Assembly (NCBI GenBank): GCA_017542485.1
Contig: JAFXXC010000079.1
Span: forward strand, 1 to 64,000
Origin: Acholeplasmatales bacterium
GTDB lineage: Bacteria > Bacillota_I > Bacilli_A > Acholeplasmatales > Anaeroplasmataceae
Reading direction: 5' to 3'
DNA: 64,000 bases
In this document: one piece after another, positions 55,101 through 63,115 of the stretch
Numbering within the stretch: the first letter of the stretch is position 1
Layout: every line of letters starts with the position of its first letter
Program-made: the position numbers and the translations under genes
The notes under the pieces: generated by a model
The model's database searches: none
The model's input: only the letters and a program-made list of their open reading frames with translations
What the model was told of the DNA's origin: nothing

Positions 55101-56503
55101 ATTAATAAAAGATAATCCTCATAAAAATAATCATATTTTTCATATATATCATATTTAATAGTGAATACTTCTTTAAATAAATTAATATCATCAATTACAA
55201 TAACTTCGTTATTAACATATTCTAAAATATATCTAGCATTAGTATCGCTTTCCATCATAGCTAAAATACTATTTCTTTGAGTTCTTCTTATATTACCATT
55301 TAATAAATTTAAGCAAACACCATAAAGCTTATTCTTATTATATTTTGCAATATAATTATAATTCTTTAAAATATAATCAATAACAACATCATTATCATTA
55401 ACCTTATTTAATAATTCAATAGCGTCATTAAATGAAAATTCTTCCAAATCATCACCAGTTAAAAACCTATTGTGATAATTTATGGCAATAGTTTTCTTCC
55501 CTACAATATCACTTTTATCATATATTTTCCTTATTAAATTTGAAGGGATATTATTGATTTGTTTTTTTTCAATTAATGATTTTAAAATAGAATCATTACA
55601 TTTATCTATTAAATAATTAATATGAAAATCTGGTAATTCCCTAAATATTTCAAAATAATAACCATAAGCATTATTAACAATTGAATAAATAATTACATTG
55701 TGAATTATTTCATTAGAAAAAAAATAATATCTATTAATATCTCTAATATTGAATTTAGCAAATTTATTAATAGTTTTTACAATTTCTCTATCAATATCTT
55801 TTGGTTCTAAATCATTTATAAATAAATATAAATCAGAAAAAGCAATAATCATATACACTAATTTCTTAGTCTCTTTATAATTATTGGTTTCGATTCTATA
55901 ATTATTTAATTCCCTAATAAATATCCTTAAATCATCCTTTGATTTAATACTATTTATTAAATTATTATGTAATGTTTCTATAGAATACAAATCTTTAATT
56001 TTAGTAATATTTGGATTAATACTTATTGCTAAATCAATAATCTCTTTGTAATTAGTATTTAGATTATTATCTGATAAAGAATTTGATAATTTGTCATACT
56101 GATCCTTAAGTAAATATAATGTCGCCGCACAATGCTTGCACATAGTTCCAACAGGGCATGAGCACTTACCTCTTATACTATTTTTAGACACCATCAAAGA
56201 TAATGAATAATTAAAATTACCTTTTACATTAGCACTAATATTTCTATCAACAACAATCAAATCTAATACTTTACTTTCTAAATAATACTCTCTTCCTTTA
56301 TTAATAGAATTAATAGAGAAAAAATCCTCAAACCTATTATTAACCAATTGAGAAATGATATCATCGCTTACCTTAAATAGGTCAATCTCATTTTCAACAG
56401 TTTCACCATCTGTATATTTAACACTAAAAAGATTGTCTTTCTTTTCTTTAATAAAGCCAATCCCAAATCTTGTTGAAAAAACATAATCACCTATATTAAA
56501 CAT
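52193..56503 (-). CDS. SNF2-family helicase/ATPase with SWIM zinc finger
   Basis: 1,436 residues. A small N-terminal domain is followed at about residues 112-128 by the SWIM finger CSCPVGTMCKHC. A long helical and beta middle region (about 130-960) has no recognised domain. The SNF2 core occupies about 985-1436: ADDMGLGKT, DEAQ box in VLDEAQAIKN, ALTGTPIEN, and C-terminal SLKAGGTGLNL and HRIGQTKNVEV. Such bacterial proteins translocate on DNA; the target is unknown. The ribosome site GAGGAGGTGAT is very strong. It is in an operon with an RluA-type enzyme upstream and a helical protein downstream. Confidence 0.92.
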   Translation of the reverse strand: MFNIGDYVFSTRFGIGFIKEKKDNLFSVKYTDGETVENEIDLFKVSDDIISQLVNNRFEDFFSINSINKGREYYLESKVLDLIVVDRNISANVKGNFNYSLSLMVSKNSIRGKCSCPVGTMCKHCAATLYLLKDQYDKLSNSLSDNNLNTNYKEIIDLAISINPNITKIKDLYSIETLHNNLINSIKSKDDLRIFIRELNNYRIETNNYKETKKLVYMIIAFSDLYLFINDLEPKDIDREIVKTINKFAKFNIRDINRYYFFSNEIIHNVIIYSIVNNAYGYYFEIFRELPDFHINYLIDKCNDSILKSLIEKKQINNIPSNLIRKIYDKSDIVGKKTIAINYHNRFLTGDDLEEFSFNDAIELLNKVNDNDVVIDYILKNYNYIAKYNKNKLYGVCLNLLNGNIRRTQRNSILAMMESDTNARYILEYVNNEVIVIDDINLFKEVFTIKYDIYEKYDYFYEDYLLLIDDNVLFEYKLENGEGKYNNILKAIKEVLKDDKEYTLKYNEIKSKIRDRMLNELKREYLDKINNLDVSFKNNKALCDKAKIKIDYSFRKINEYEKHNESSMCEFYVSFKVSSTGRSYIVKDAYDFLRLIVEGLNYKYGKELEFNHNINNFNNEDKRIIEMLLDCQFDYDAYKDRELPLSERLLENIIEELKGRYVEFEGRNVLVRLDNIPFNPIITDEYILKSGYDKNDIVFGNEKLYLVGDDNIDYIDVNNENNGFVKFVYDSDGMDISIVKDQFVNRVYSRYGSLINVDDRVSKDFKLSELRIDAYFDYVKNSITCETKIYKDDFLLTSDTFLNDVDKSRLAIYLEYLDSLGFINHSILSDDSLMLSFFRMDFKVLKSLCNVYLSDSIMNKKISVFSTPTIRIKQDKSMMEAFVSESEYSDEELYQIMKAIRQKKNFVLLDDDRIVTLDDKNSKEFYEAVNDFRLDLKELKRPKRLEAYEALKAYAHEANCEIDDYLSNMISDISNFKNQEYEMPNINAKLREYQIEGYKWLKTLTKYHLGGILADDMGLGKTLEVITLIKSDMALMPSLIVCPKSLLYNWYSEFNKFDGLTRVIMIYGNSSQRKKIINNINSNAKIVYVTAYDSLRNDLDLYKNYKFNYIVLDEAQAIKNVNAIKSISVKSLVGANRFALTGTPIENNIIDLWSIFDFIMPSFLEDLPIFKSKANGSSYIDNIAKKVSPFILRRTKNEVLKDLPSKYERIISCDMSENQRKIYDAHIKDAQDKLESGSKAFDLLPYLVRLRQICIDPKMFIDNYSSDSGKMIELEEIINEYKNEHKILIFSSFVMALGSVENILKKNNINYYVLTGDTKLEERLRLVNSFNNDDSVRVFLISLKAGGTGLNLIGADTVIHLDPWWNVSAENQASDRAHRIGQTKNVEVIKLVALDSIEERVIELQNLKKDIIDKVIAKDDSSITNLSIDDLKYILE

Positions 56504-56534
56504 AATATCACCTCCTCAAACTCAAATATAAAAC

Positions 56535-57425
56535 TTACTTTTTAAATAAACTATCAAATATAGTAGGATATTTTGTATTAAATACCATCAATTCATTATT
56601 TAACGGATTAACAAGCTCCAATCTAGTAGCGTGAAGTCCCAATCTTTTAATAGGATTCTTAGTTGATTGATATTTATCATCACCAACTACAGGATGTCCC
56701 ATATCCATCATCGTTACCCTTATCTGGTTTTTTCTTCCTGTATCAATATGAATATCAAGTAAAGAATAATCCTTAGTTGATTTTAATGATTTATAATGAG
56801 TGATGGCTTTAACACCATTTTCTTTATTTGTAGAATATACAATATTATTCTTATTCTCAGTTAAATAATTAATAATGGTATCATTACCATTTACACAACC
56901 TTCAACTATAGCATGATATTCTCTATTCTTAACATAATCATTCCAATGTAATCTTAATATTGAATGTATTTTAGCATTTTTAGCAAATACTAATACTCCA
57001 CTAGTTTCTTTATCAATTCTATGAATAATATATGGTCTTTCACCCTTAGCACTTAAATACTTAGAAATAACGCTATAGCAAGAATTAATATCCTTATCAC
57101 TTTCTACAGATAATACTCCATTAGGCTTATTTATAGCTATAAAATCATCATCCTCATAAATAATCTCCATTCTAGGCATTCTAGGCTTAGCCATTTCTTT
57201 ATTTTTAGGACTATCTATTCTATTTTTTAGTATTTTAATTTCATCTTCTTTAGCTAGATTAAAATCAAATTTAGTTACAACATCACCATTAACCATAACT
57301 AAATGATTAGAAAGTAACATCTTACAATTATTTCTAGATGTATTTAAATTTTCCATTAAATAATTTAAAAGAGTATTACTTCTTTTAACCTTAAATGCTT
57401 TTGTAATTTCAATCTTATTATTCAT
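56535..57425 (-). CDS. RluA-family pseudouridine synthase
   Basis: 296 residues from an ATG at 57425 with GGAGA seven bases upstream. An S4-like RNA-binding region (about 15-70) precedes the catalytic motif HRIDKETSGVLVFAKN, in which the Asp attacks uridine. The RKNQIRVTM and GDDKYQ blocks follow. It is of the RluC/RluD type; the exact rRNA target cannot be read. Confidence 0.93.
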   Translation of the reverse strand: MNNKIEITKAFKVKRSNTLLNYLMENLNTSRNNCKMLLSNHLVMVNGDVVTKFDFNLAKEDEIKILKNRIDSPKNKEMAKPRMPRMEIIYEDDDFIAINKPNGVLSVESDKDINSCYSVISKYLSAKGERPYIIHRIDKETSGVLVFAKNAKIHSILRLHWNDYVKNREYHAIVEGCVNGNDTIINYLTENKNNIVYSTNKENGVKAITHYKSLKSTKDYSLLDIHIDTGRKNQIRVTMMDMGHPVVGDDKYQSTKNPIKRLGLHATRLELVNPLNNELMVFNTKYPTIFDSLFKK

Positions 57426-57502
57426 AATCAATCTCCATAAATATACTAGTAAATTAATTATAATTAATAATTAATAATGTTTCAATTTTTAAAATAAAGA
57501 AA

Positions 57503-57533
57503 TTGTATATTTATCAATAAAATATGATATAAT
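57503..57533 (+). promoter_or_regulatory. Probable promoter of the leader ORF / RhuM unit
   Basis: TTGTAT (57503-57508) and TATAAT (57528-57533) with a long 19-base spacer; start expected near 57540. Confidence 0.45.
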
Positions 57534-57558
57534 AACATTATCAAAGGGAGTTGTAAAA

Positions 57559-57630
57559 ATGAGTTATATCATTGAATTAAAATTACAACTTAATAAAAAA
57601 ATTTTAAGCCTTATTGCTAAAATGCAGTAA
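57559..57630 (+). CDS. Small leader ORF (23 codons) ahead of the RhuM gene
   Basis: ATG with AAGGGAG eight bases upstream. The product is 23 residues, starting MSYIIELKLQ and ending SLIAKMQ: amphipathic, Leu/Ile/Lys-rich. The stop codon lies inside the 3' arm of a terminator hairpin, so a ribosome reaching the end would mask the hairpin. It may be a regulatory leader peptide or a tiny membrane-active peptide; neither is proven. Confidence 0.5.
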   Translation: MSYIIELKLQLNKKILSLIAKMQ

Positions 57631-57643
57631 GGCTTTCTTTTTT
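57606..57643 (+). terminator. Attenuator-like terminator between leader ORF and RhuM gene
   Basis: AAGCCTTATTGC pairs with GCAGTAAGGCTT (one T-G), followed by TCTTTTTT. It overlaps the last codons and stop of the leader ORF, and only 22 bases separate it from the next start codon. Confidence 0.8.
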
Positions 57644-57665
57644 GAGAAAAATGGAGGAAAATATT

Positions 57666-58520
57666 ATGAATAATGAAGAAAAGAAATACAATTTAGTAAA
57701 ATTTGAAGATGGTGACTTTAGTTTAGAAGTAAATGTGTCACCAAATGAAGAAACTGTTTGGTTAACCCAAGAACAAATGGCGCTTTTGTTCAATGTTGAT
57801 AGAACGAGAATAGTTAGACATATTAATAATATTTATGGTGATAATGAACTTGATATCCTTTCAACATGTGCGGAAAACGCACAAGTTCAATTTGAGGGTG
57901 CTCGTCAAGTAAAACGTAAAATAAAAATATACAATTTAGATATGATAATAGCTGTTGGATATAGAGTAAACTCAAAGCGAGGAACACAATTTAGAAAATG
58001 GGCGAATTCAGTTTTAAAGCAGTATTTATTAAATGGTTATGCAATTAATACTGAAAGAATTATGGCTTATCAATCTAACATATTACAATTAGAAGCTAAT
58101 ATAATAAATATAGAAAATAGATTAAAGAATTTAGAAGTGACTATATATTCTGATAATACTCAAATTATATTTGAAGGAGAAATATTAGAACCATATACAT
58201 TCTTAAGAAAATTATTCTTTTTAGCAAGAAATGAAATAACTATAATTGATCAATATGCTGATAAATTCTTATTAACTATGTTATCTGATTTAAAAGTTAA
58301 AATAACAATTGTTACTTCTACTTCATCTTATTTAAATAAAGAAATAATACCTAATAATATATCAATTCTCCATAATGATATTATTCATGATAGATTTATA
58401 GTTATTGATGATTTAGTATATGCGATAGGTTCTTCTTTTAATGATATTGGTAAAAAAAGATTTTTTATGATGAAATTAGAAAATATAACAAAAGAAATGA
58501 TATTACAAGAAAAGAAATAA
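57666..58520 (+). CDS. RhuM-family protein with C-terminal PLD-like domain
   Basis: 284 residues from the ATG at 57666 with GGAGG eight bases upstream. The N-terminal RhuM region (about 5-135) has VSPNEETVWLTQEQMALLF, a helix-turn-helix-like segment, and YNLDMIIAVGYRVNSKRGTQ. A short coiled linker follows (about 135-165). The C-terminal domain contains HDRFIVIDD and AIGSSFNDIGKK, an HxRx4D motif like half a phospholipase-D active site. RhuM proteins occur in accessory and virulence regions; the biochemical role is unknown. A likely accessory gene, on the opposite strand to its neighbours. Confidence 0.82.
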   Translation: MNNEEKKYNLVKFEDGDFSLEVNVSPNEETVWLTQEQMALLFNVDRTRIVRHINNIYGDNELDILSTCAENAQVQFEGARQVKRKIKIYNLDMIIAVGYRVNSKRGTQFRKWANSVLKQYLLNGYAINTERIMAYQSNILQLEANIINIENRLKNLEVTIYSDNTQIIFEGEILEPYTFLRKLFFLARNEITIIDQYADKFLLTMLSDLKVKITIVTSTSSYLNKEIIPNNISILHNDIIHDRFIVIDDLVYAIGSSFNDIGKKRFFMMKLENITKEMILQEKK

Positions 58521-58543
58521 TGATTTATCTTTGTCAAAGCAAA

Positions 58544-58573
58544 TTAAAAGGCAACATGATGTTGCCTTTTAAT
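58544..58573. terminator. Bidirectional terminator between RhuM gene and ECF S-component gene
   Basis: AAAAGGCAACA-TGA-TGTTGCCTTTT, a perfect stem with A and T tracts serving both converging units. Confidence 0.88.
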
Positions 58574-58575
58574 GT

Positions 58576-59103
58576 CTAATTATTAATTAAATTATTCGAA
58601 TAAATATCATTACTTCTTTTAGGATAATACATATTTATTATTTTAACTATAGGTTTATATAAGAATAATATTGTAATAATATTACATACAATCAATACAA
58701 CCTCAAAAGGAATATCGCTTATTAAATATGCGTATGGATCTATTTTATAGAATAATACTGTAGAACCCCAAAATAACATGCAATAAATAAAACCTGCTAA
58801 GGCACCAAAAATAGATACTATATATTCTTTCCTGTTTCTAGTTAAATAACCTAATATTAATGCTATTTCCCATCCTATTAACATAGGAATCATAACATAA
58901 GGAGTAAAAGAATTCATTATTAAATTATCTATTATTACATGTACTAAAACTATCAACGTTCCATCCAATATACCAACTGTCGCACCGTAAGCAAATATTA
59001 ATAAAAATGACAATTGTACATTAGGTATAAATGTTAATAATTCTTCTTGAACAGTTAATATCGCCGTTAACATAACGATATAACATAATCTCTTAACTGT
59101 AAT
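58576..59103 (-). CDS. ECF transporter S component-like membrane protein (candidate cobalamin uptake)
   Basis: About 175 residues if translated from the ATT at 59103, which has GGAG ten bases upstream and adds the residues needed to complete the first helix (KRLCYIVMLTAILTV). The first ATG is at 59073 and lacks a ribosome site. Five or six transmembrane helices, with FAYGATVGILDGTLIVLVH in the position of the conserved S-component loop. S components bind the vitamin and share the EcfT/EcfA module encoded elsewhere. Last gene of the metF-metH operon, so cobalamin is the inferred ligand. This is not shown by sequence. Confidence 0.68.
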   Translation of the reverse strand: MTVKRLCYIVMLTAILTVQEELLTFIPNVQLSFLLIFAYGATVGILDGTLIVLVHVIIDNLIMNSFTPYVMIPMLIGWEIALILGYLTRNRKEYIVSIFGALAGFIYCMLFWGSTVLFYKIDPYAYLISDIPFEVVLIVCNIITILFLYKPIVKIINMYYPKRSNDIYSNNLINN

Positions 59104-59500
59104 ATACCCTCATCTCCTTAAATGATACTTTCATACCATCATAAATTACTATGCTAGATATGCCAACTTGGGAATATTTATCATCAACATATATCGCAAT
59201 ATATGTAGTTTTAAAATCTGTTTTAATATCATCAATATCATAAATAATCGCACCATAAGTGCTATTAGAAGTTCTAATTGTATAATTATTCTTTAATATA
59301 TCTAAAAGCTTATCATCACTATTAACCTTAAAATCTTTATCAGATACCATACTCTCATTAATATCATATAACTTAATATTGATATTAATAATACTATCTT
59401 CTACTTTTTTACTATTAATATTATTAACAATAACAAAAGTTCCAATAGCTATACCTATTAAAATTAAAGAAACTATAATCTTGATAATAAGCTTTTTCAT
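59093..59500 (-). CDS. Membrane-anchored DUF4430 domain protein
   Basis: 135 residues. An N-terminal anchor (about 5-27) is followed by a single DUF4430-type beta domain ending YIAIYVDDKYSQVGIS, then a strand and DGMKVSFKE. DUF4430 is the family that includes the C-terminal beta domain of animal transcobalamin and intrinsic factor. It sits between the two-domain lipoprotein (5-base gap) and the S component, with which it overlaps. It probably hands the ligand to the membrane protein, which is inference. Confidence 0.72.
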   Translation of the reverse strand: MKKLIIKIIVSLILIGIAIGTFVIVNNINSKKVEDSIININIKLYDINESMVSDKDFKVNSDDKLLDILKNNYTIRTSNSTYGAIIYDIDDIKTDFKTTYIAIYVDDKYSQVGISSIVIYDGMKVSFKEMRVYYS

Positions 59501-59505
59501 TATAA

Positions 59506-60774
59506 TTATCCTCTATAAATATTTACTAATCCTTTATCTCTTAATAACTTATATGAAACTAAAGCAGCTATTGCTTGTGGTTCTGCATAGCTTAAATTAT
59601 ATGTATCGCCTTCATAATCATAGAACAAGCCTTTTTCGTTATTATAATAGCCTAATAAAGCATCGATTAATGATTTATCATTAGCTTTATATTCATCACT
59701 ATTTAAATTTGCTTGTAATTCAGTTAATGCAATAATTGCTTGTGCTGTAGATGATGCATTACATGTTGTATAATCATCTCCACCATAATTCATAGTGTAA
59801 GAGAATCCTGATTCTGTTATTCCTTCTTTAATGGCAGCCTTAAAACTAGTAAAATCATAACCTACAATTCTTTGTAATGCAGAAACACACATACAGCTTG
59901 TTTCATTACCACCTAATGTAAGGTTATTAAATAAAGCAGTATAGTCTGCAATATTTGAGGCTGTAACATTTAATAATTGCATAACATCATATGTATAACA
60001 AGCATATGTATCTGAGAAAGGTTGACTCAAATCAAATGTACTATTAGCGATAAATTGTTTCATTTCAGTTAAATCTTTTTCTAATGCATATAATGTAATA
60101 GCAGTCTTAAATGTGCTACTTAAATCTAAAGTTGAATAATCAATAGTTTCATAATTTGCCTTAATAGTATCTGGGAAAATATTCTTACTATCAACTGGAT
60201 ATCCATTCTTCTCAAGTGAACTATATGCGAATATGGCATCATATGGAATATATGTTGAATCTTTATATATTTCTTTAAATTTCTTATATGATGAATAAAT
60301 AATCTTATCAACTAAAATATCAGTTTCAGTCATAGTTCCACCAAATCCATTACCAACTGTATTCCAACATTCATTTTTAATTACTATTTCATCGTTATTA
60401 GCTAAAACTACTTCATCAATTCCAACTTGTGAATAAGCTCCATTTTTATAAATTGATAATGCATAATTACTATCCTTAATTGAATCATTAACAGAAATTA
60501 TATAATGTCCTAAATCACCAGCATCACTTTCAAGTTTTGATTCTCTATTCAAATCTTTAAATAATGATTTATTATTAGTAGTAGTTAAATCCTTATTTAA
60601 CAAAACCTCACCATCTAAATCAACAACTTTTAGTTTATAATTAATTGTTTGTTCTGCGGTACTTTGTGTTGGTCCTATCCAACTAACACTAGTTGATGTG
60701 CTTGTTGAAGCACAGCCTGTAAGTGCTAAACCTCCTAATAATATTAATCCTAAAGATAATTTACTTCTTTTCAT
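59506..60774 (-). CDS. Surface lipoprotein with DUF4430 and alpha/alpha-toroid domains (transcobalamin-like modules, reversed)
   Basis: 422 residues. The lipobox is LALTGC (Cys21), followed by a Ser/Thr linker. A DUF4430 beta domain (about 44-132) contains YALSIYKNGAYSQVGIDEVV. The helical region (about 145-420) has repeats of the terpene-cyclase/transcobalamin toroid type, for example SSTAQAIIALTEL and AEPQAIAALVSYKLL. Transcobalamin and intrinsic factor carry toroid then beta domain; here the order is beta then toroid. The start overlaps the metH stop by 14 bases, with GGAGGA upstream, so it is translationally coupled to a cobalamin enzyme. Inferred to be an extracellular cobalamin (or related corrinoid) binder. 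Confidence 0.72.
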   Translation of the reverse strand: MKRSKLSLGLILLGGLALTGCASTSTSTSVSWIGPTQSTAEQTINYKLKVVDLDGEVLLNKDLTTTNNKSLFKDLNRESKLESDAGDLGHYIISVNDSIKDSNYALSIYKNGAYSQVGIDEVVLANNDEIVIKNECWNTVGNGFGGTMTETDILVDKIIYSSYKKFKEIYKDSTYIPYDAIFAYSSLEKNGYPVDSKNIFPDTIKANYETIDYSTLDLSSTFKTAITLYALEKDLTEMKQFIANSTFDLSQPFSDTYACYTYDVMQLLNVTASNIADYTALFNNLTLGGNETSCMCVSALQRIVGYDFTSFKAAIKEGITESGFSYTMNYGGDDYTTCNASSTAQAIIALTELQANLNSDEYKANDKSLIDALLGYYNNEKGLFYDYEGDTYNLSYAEPQAIAALVSYKLLRDKGLVNIYRG

Positions 60775-63115
60775 TTATTAATTCCTCCATCATTGTTACT
60801 AAGCTTAAGGCATCCTTTGAATAATAATCTGCCCCTATTTCTTTTGCGATTTCTTCTGTTACTACAGCACCACCTACAAATATTTTAGCTTTTGTATTAT
60901 TTCCTCTTAATGCTTTTATTGTATCTTCCATAGATAATACTGTAGTTGTCATTAAAGCAGATAAGCCAATCGCAAATGGCTTATATTTATTATCTGCCTC
61001 AATTACCTTCTCAATTGGCGTATCCTTACCTAAATCAATAACCTCATATCCATAAGATTCTAATACAACCTTACATATGTTTTTACCTATGTCATGAACA
61101 TCACCTTTTACTGTTGCCATAACAATAGTTGCTTTGGCTTTATCTGATTTAGGGAATTTATCACTAATTACGCTAAATGATTCTTTTGCAGCTTCAGCTG
61201 AAGCTATTAATTGTGGTAAGAATAATTTACCCTTTTCATACAATAATCCAACATCATTTAATGCTTTTATTAATACTTCATTAATTACATAAATTGGATC
61301 ATTTGCCTCTATTTCTTTTAATGTTAAAGCTTTTATTTCTGGCTTTAATCCTTTTTTTACTGCGTTATATAAATCTAAAGTCCCACCAGTTTCTACTTTT
61401 TCTTTATTATTAGTTACTGTAGTAACTGATATCTCAACATCCTTATATGTGTCAATATAAGTCTCGCTTCCTCTATCGATACCTAATAATACATTATATG
61501 CCTTAATGGCACCCATCATTTCTGTATCAAGAGGATTTAATATTGGCATATTTAAGCCAGCATACATAGCCATAGCTAAGAATGTTTTATTTAATAATCC
61601 TCTATTAGGTAAACCAAATGATACATTTGATACACCTAATGCAGTTTTAACTCCTAATCCTCTAACTAAAGTTAAACCCTTTAATGTTTCTTTTACTAAA
61701 TCCTGTTCAGCACTAGCAGTTAATACTAATGTATCAATCATAATTCTATTTTTAGGAATTCCATATTCCTCTGCTTTTTTTATGATTTTCTTAGCTATTT
61801 CAAATCTTTCTTCTGCCGTTTTAGGTACACCTTTATCATCAAGCGCTAAGCCAAGTACGATAGCACCATACTTTTTAGCAATTGGGAACACTCTTTCCAT
61901 TACAGCATCCTCGCCATTAACTGAGTTAATTAGTGGAATGCCATTATAATATCTACAACCTGCTTCGATTGCATCTTTATTAGATGAATCTATTTGAATA
62001 GGTAAATCACAATATTCTTGAACCTTTAAAATAGAATTAACCATTGCATTTACTTCATCAATTTTAGGTACACCTACATTTAAATCAAGTAAATCAGCAC
62101 CAGCCTCTTCTTCCTTAATAGCCTCTTTAACTAAATAATCATAATCACCATCGATTAAAGCTTGTTTTAATTTTTTCTTACCAGTAGGATTTAATCTTTC
62201 ACCACATACCTTCACATTTTCAATATTTAATAGTACAGTAGCTGAATTAATAGTTGTATTATATGGATTTTCTTTTCTATTAACATTTAATCCTTTATAT
62301 TTAGAAATTCCTTCAATAAATTCAGGATTTGTACCACAACAACCTCCAACTACAGCCACACCCATATCAATATATTTTTTAACATATTCATCAAATTCAT
62401 TATATTCTAATGTATAAATAGTTTTACCATTTTTTAATGTAGGTAAACCTCTATTAGGTTGAATAATAATTGGCTTATGAGCACAATTAATTATTTTCTC
62501 AATAATAGGATATAATTCCTTAGGTCCAAGTGAGCAATTTACTCCAATACAATCTGCCCCTAGCCCTTCTAAAGTATTAACCATTATTTCTGGTGTGGAA
62601 CCTGTTAATGTTCTTCCACTTTGATCAAAAGTCATAGTAACAAATGCTGGTTTATCGCTATTTTCTTTTACTGCAAGTAAAGCAGCTTTAACTTCATATA
62701 AATCAGTAAATGTTTCAAGAATATATCCATCTACTAAATCTCTAGAACATTCAACAACCTCTTTAAATGCATTATATGCATCGTCAAAAGATAATGTGCC
62801 AATAGGTTTTAACATACCACCAGTAGGCCCTATATCAAACATTACTATTTTATTAGTACGTCTAGCATTTGAAATCGCAGCTTCTGCAATTTCTTTAATA
62901 CTATAATTACCATGATATTTAATTCTATTTAATCCAAATGTGTTAGTGGTAATAAAATCAGAATTCTTATATGATTTATGAATATCATATATATCATCTG
63001 GATTTGTTATATTTAGCTCCTCAGGAATAAATCCAGACAATCCCTTCTTTTCTATTTCACTACCCATACCACCATCAAATATCATTATTTTCTTTCCTAA
63101 ATTATCTAGTAGCAT
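60761..63115 (-). CDS. metH: Cobalamin-dependent methionine synthase, lacking activation domain
   Basis: 784 residues. The homocysteine-binding domain (about 1-290) has zinc cysteines in GVNCSLGP and VGGCCGTNP. The methyltetrahydrofolate-binding domain (about 300-560) contains DLNVG and later IDSSNKDAIE. The cap and cobalamin domain (about 580-784) has the lower-ligand motif DVHDIG. The fourth, reactivation, domain of the E. coli enzyme is absent and is encoded separately upstream, the arrangement known from Thermotoga. Its start overlaps that gene by 10 bases. Confidence 0.96.
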   Translation of the reverse strand: MLLDNLGKKIMIFDGGMGSEIEKKGLSGFIPEELNITNPDDIYDIHKSYKNSDFITTNTFGLNRIKYHGNYSIKEIAEAAISNARRTNKIVMFDIGPTGGMLKPIGTLSFDDAYNAFKEVVECSRDLVDGYILETFTDLYEVKAALLAVKENSDKPAFVTMTFDQSGRTLTGSTPEIMVNTLEGLGADCIGVNCSLGPKELYPIIEKIINCAHKPIIIQPNRGLPTLKNGKTIYTLEYNEFDEYVKKYIDMGVAVVGGCCGTNPEFIEGISKYKGLNVNRKENPYNTTINSATVLLNIENVKVCGERLNPTGKKKLKQALIDGDYDYLVKEAIKEEEAGADLLDLNVGVPKIDEVNAMVNSILKVQEYCDLPIQIDSSNKDAIEAGCRYYNGIPLINSVNGEDAVMERVFPIAKKYGAIVLGLALDDKGVPKTAEERFEIAKKIIKKAEEYGIPKNRIMIDTLVLTASAEQDLVKETLKGLTLVRGLGVKTALGVSNVSFGLPNRGLLNKTFLAMAMYAGLNMPILNPLDTEMMGAIKAYNVLLGIDRGSETYIDTYKDVEISVTTVTNNKEKVETGGTLDLYNAVKKGLKPEIKALTLKEIEANDPIYVINEVLIKALNDVGLLYEKGKLFLPQLIASAEAAKESFSVISDKFPKSDKAKATIVMATVKGDVHDIGKNICKVVLESYGYEVIDLGKDTPIEKVIEADNKYKPFAIGLSALMTTTVLSMEDTIKALRGNNTKAKIFVGGAVVTEEIAKEIGADYYSKDALSLVTMMEELINEKK

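Noticed and set aside
57432-58575. Mobile element carrying the RhuM gene
   Set aside because: No transposase, integrase, direct repeats or inverted termini seen around it.
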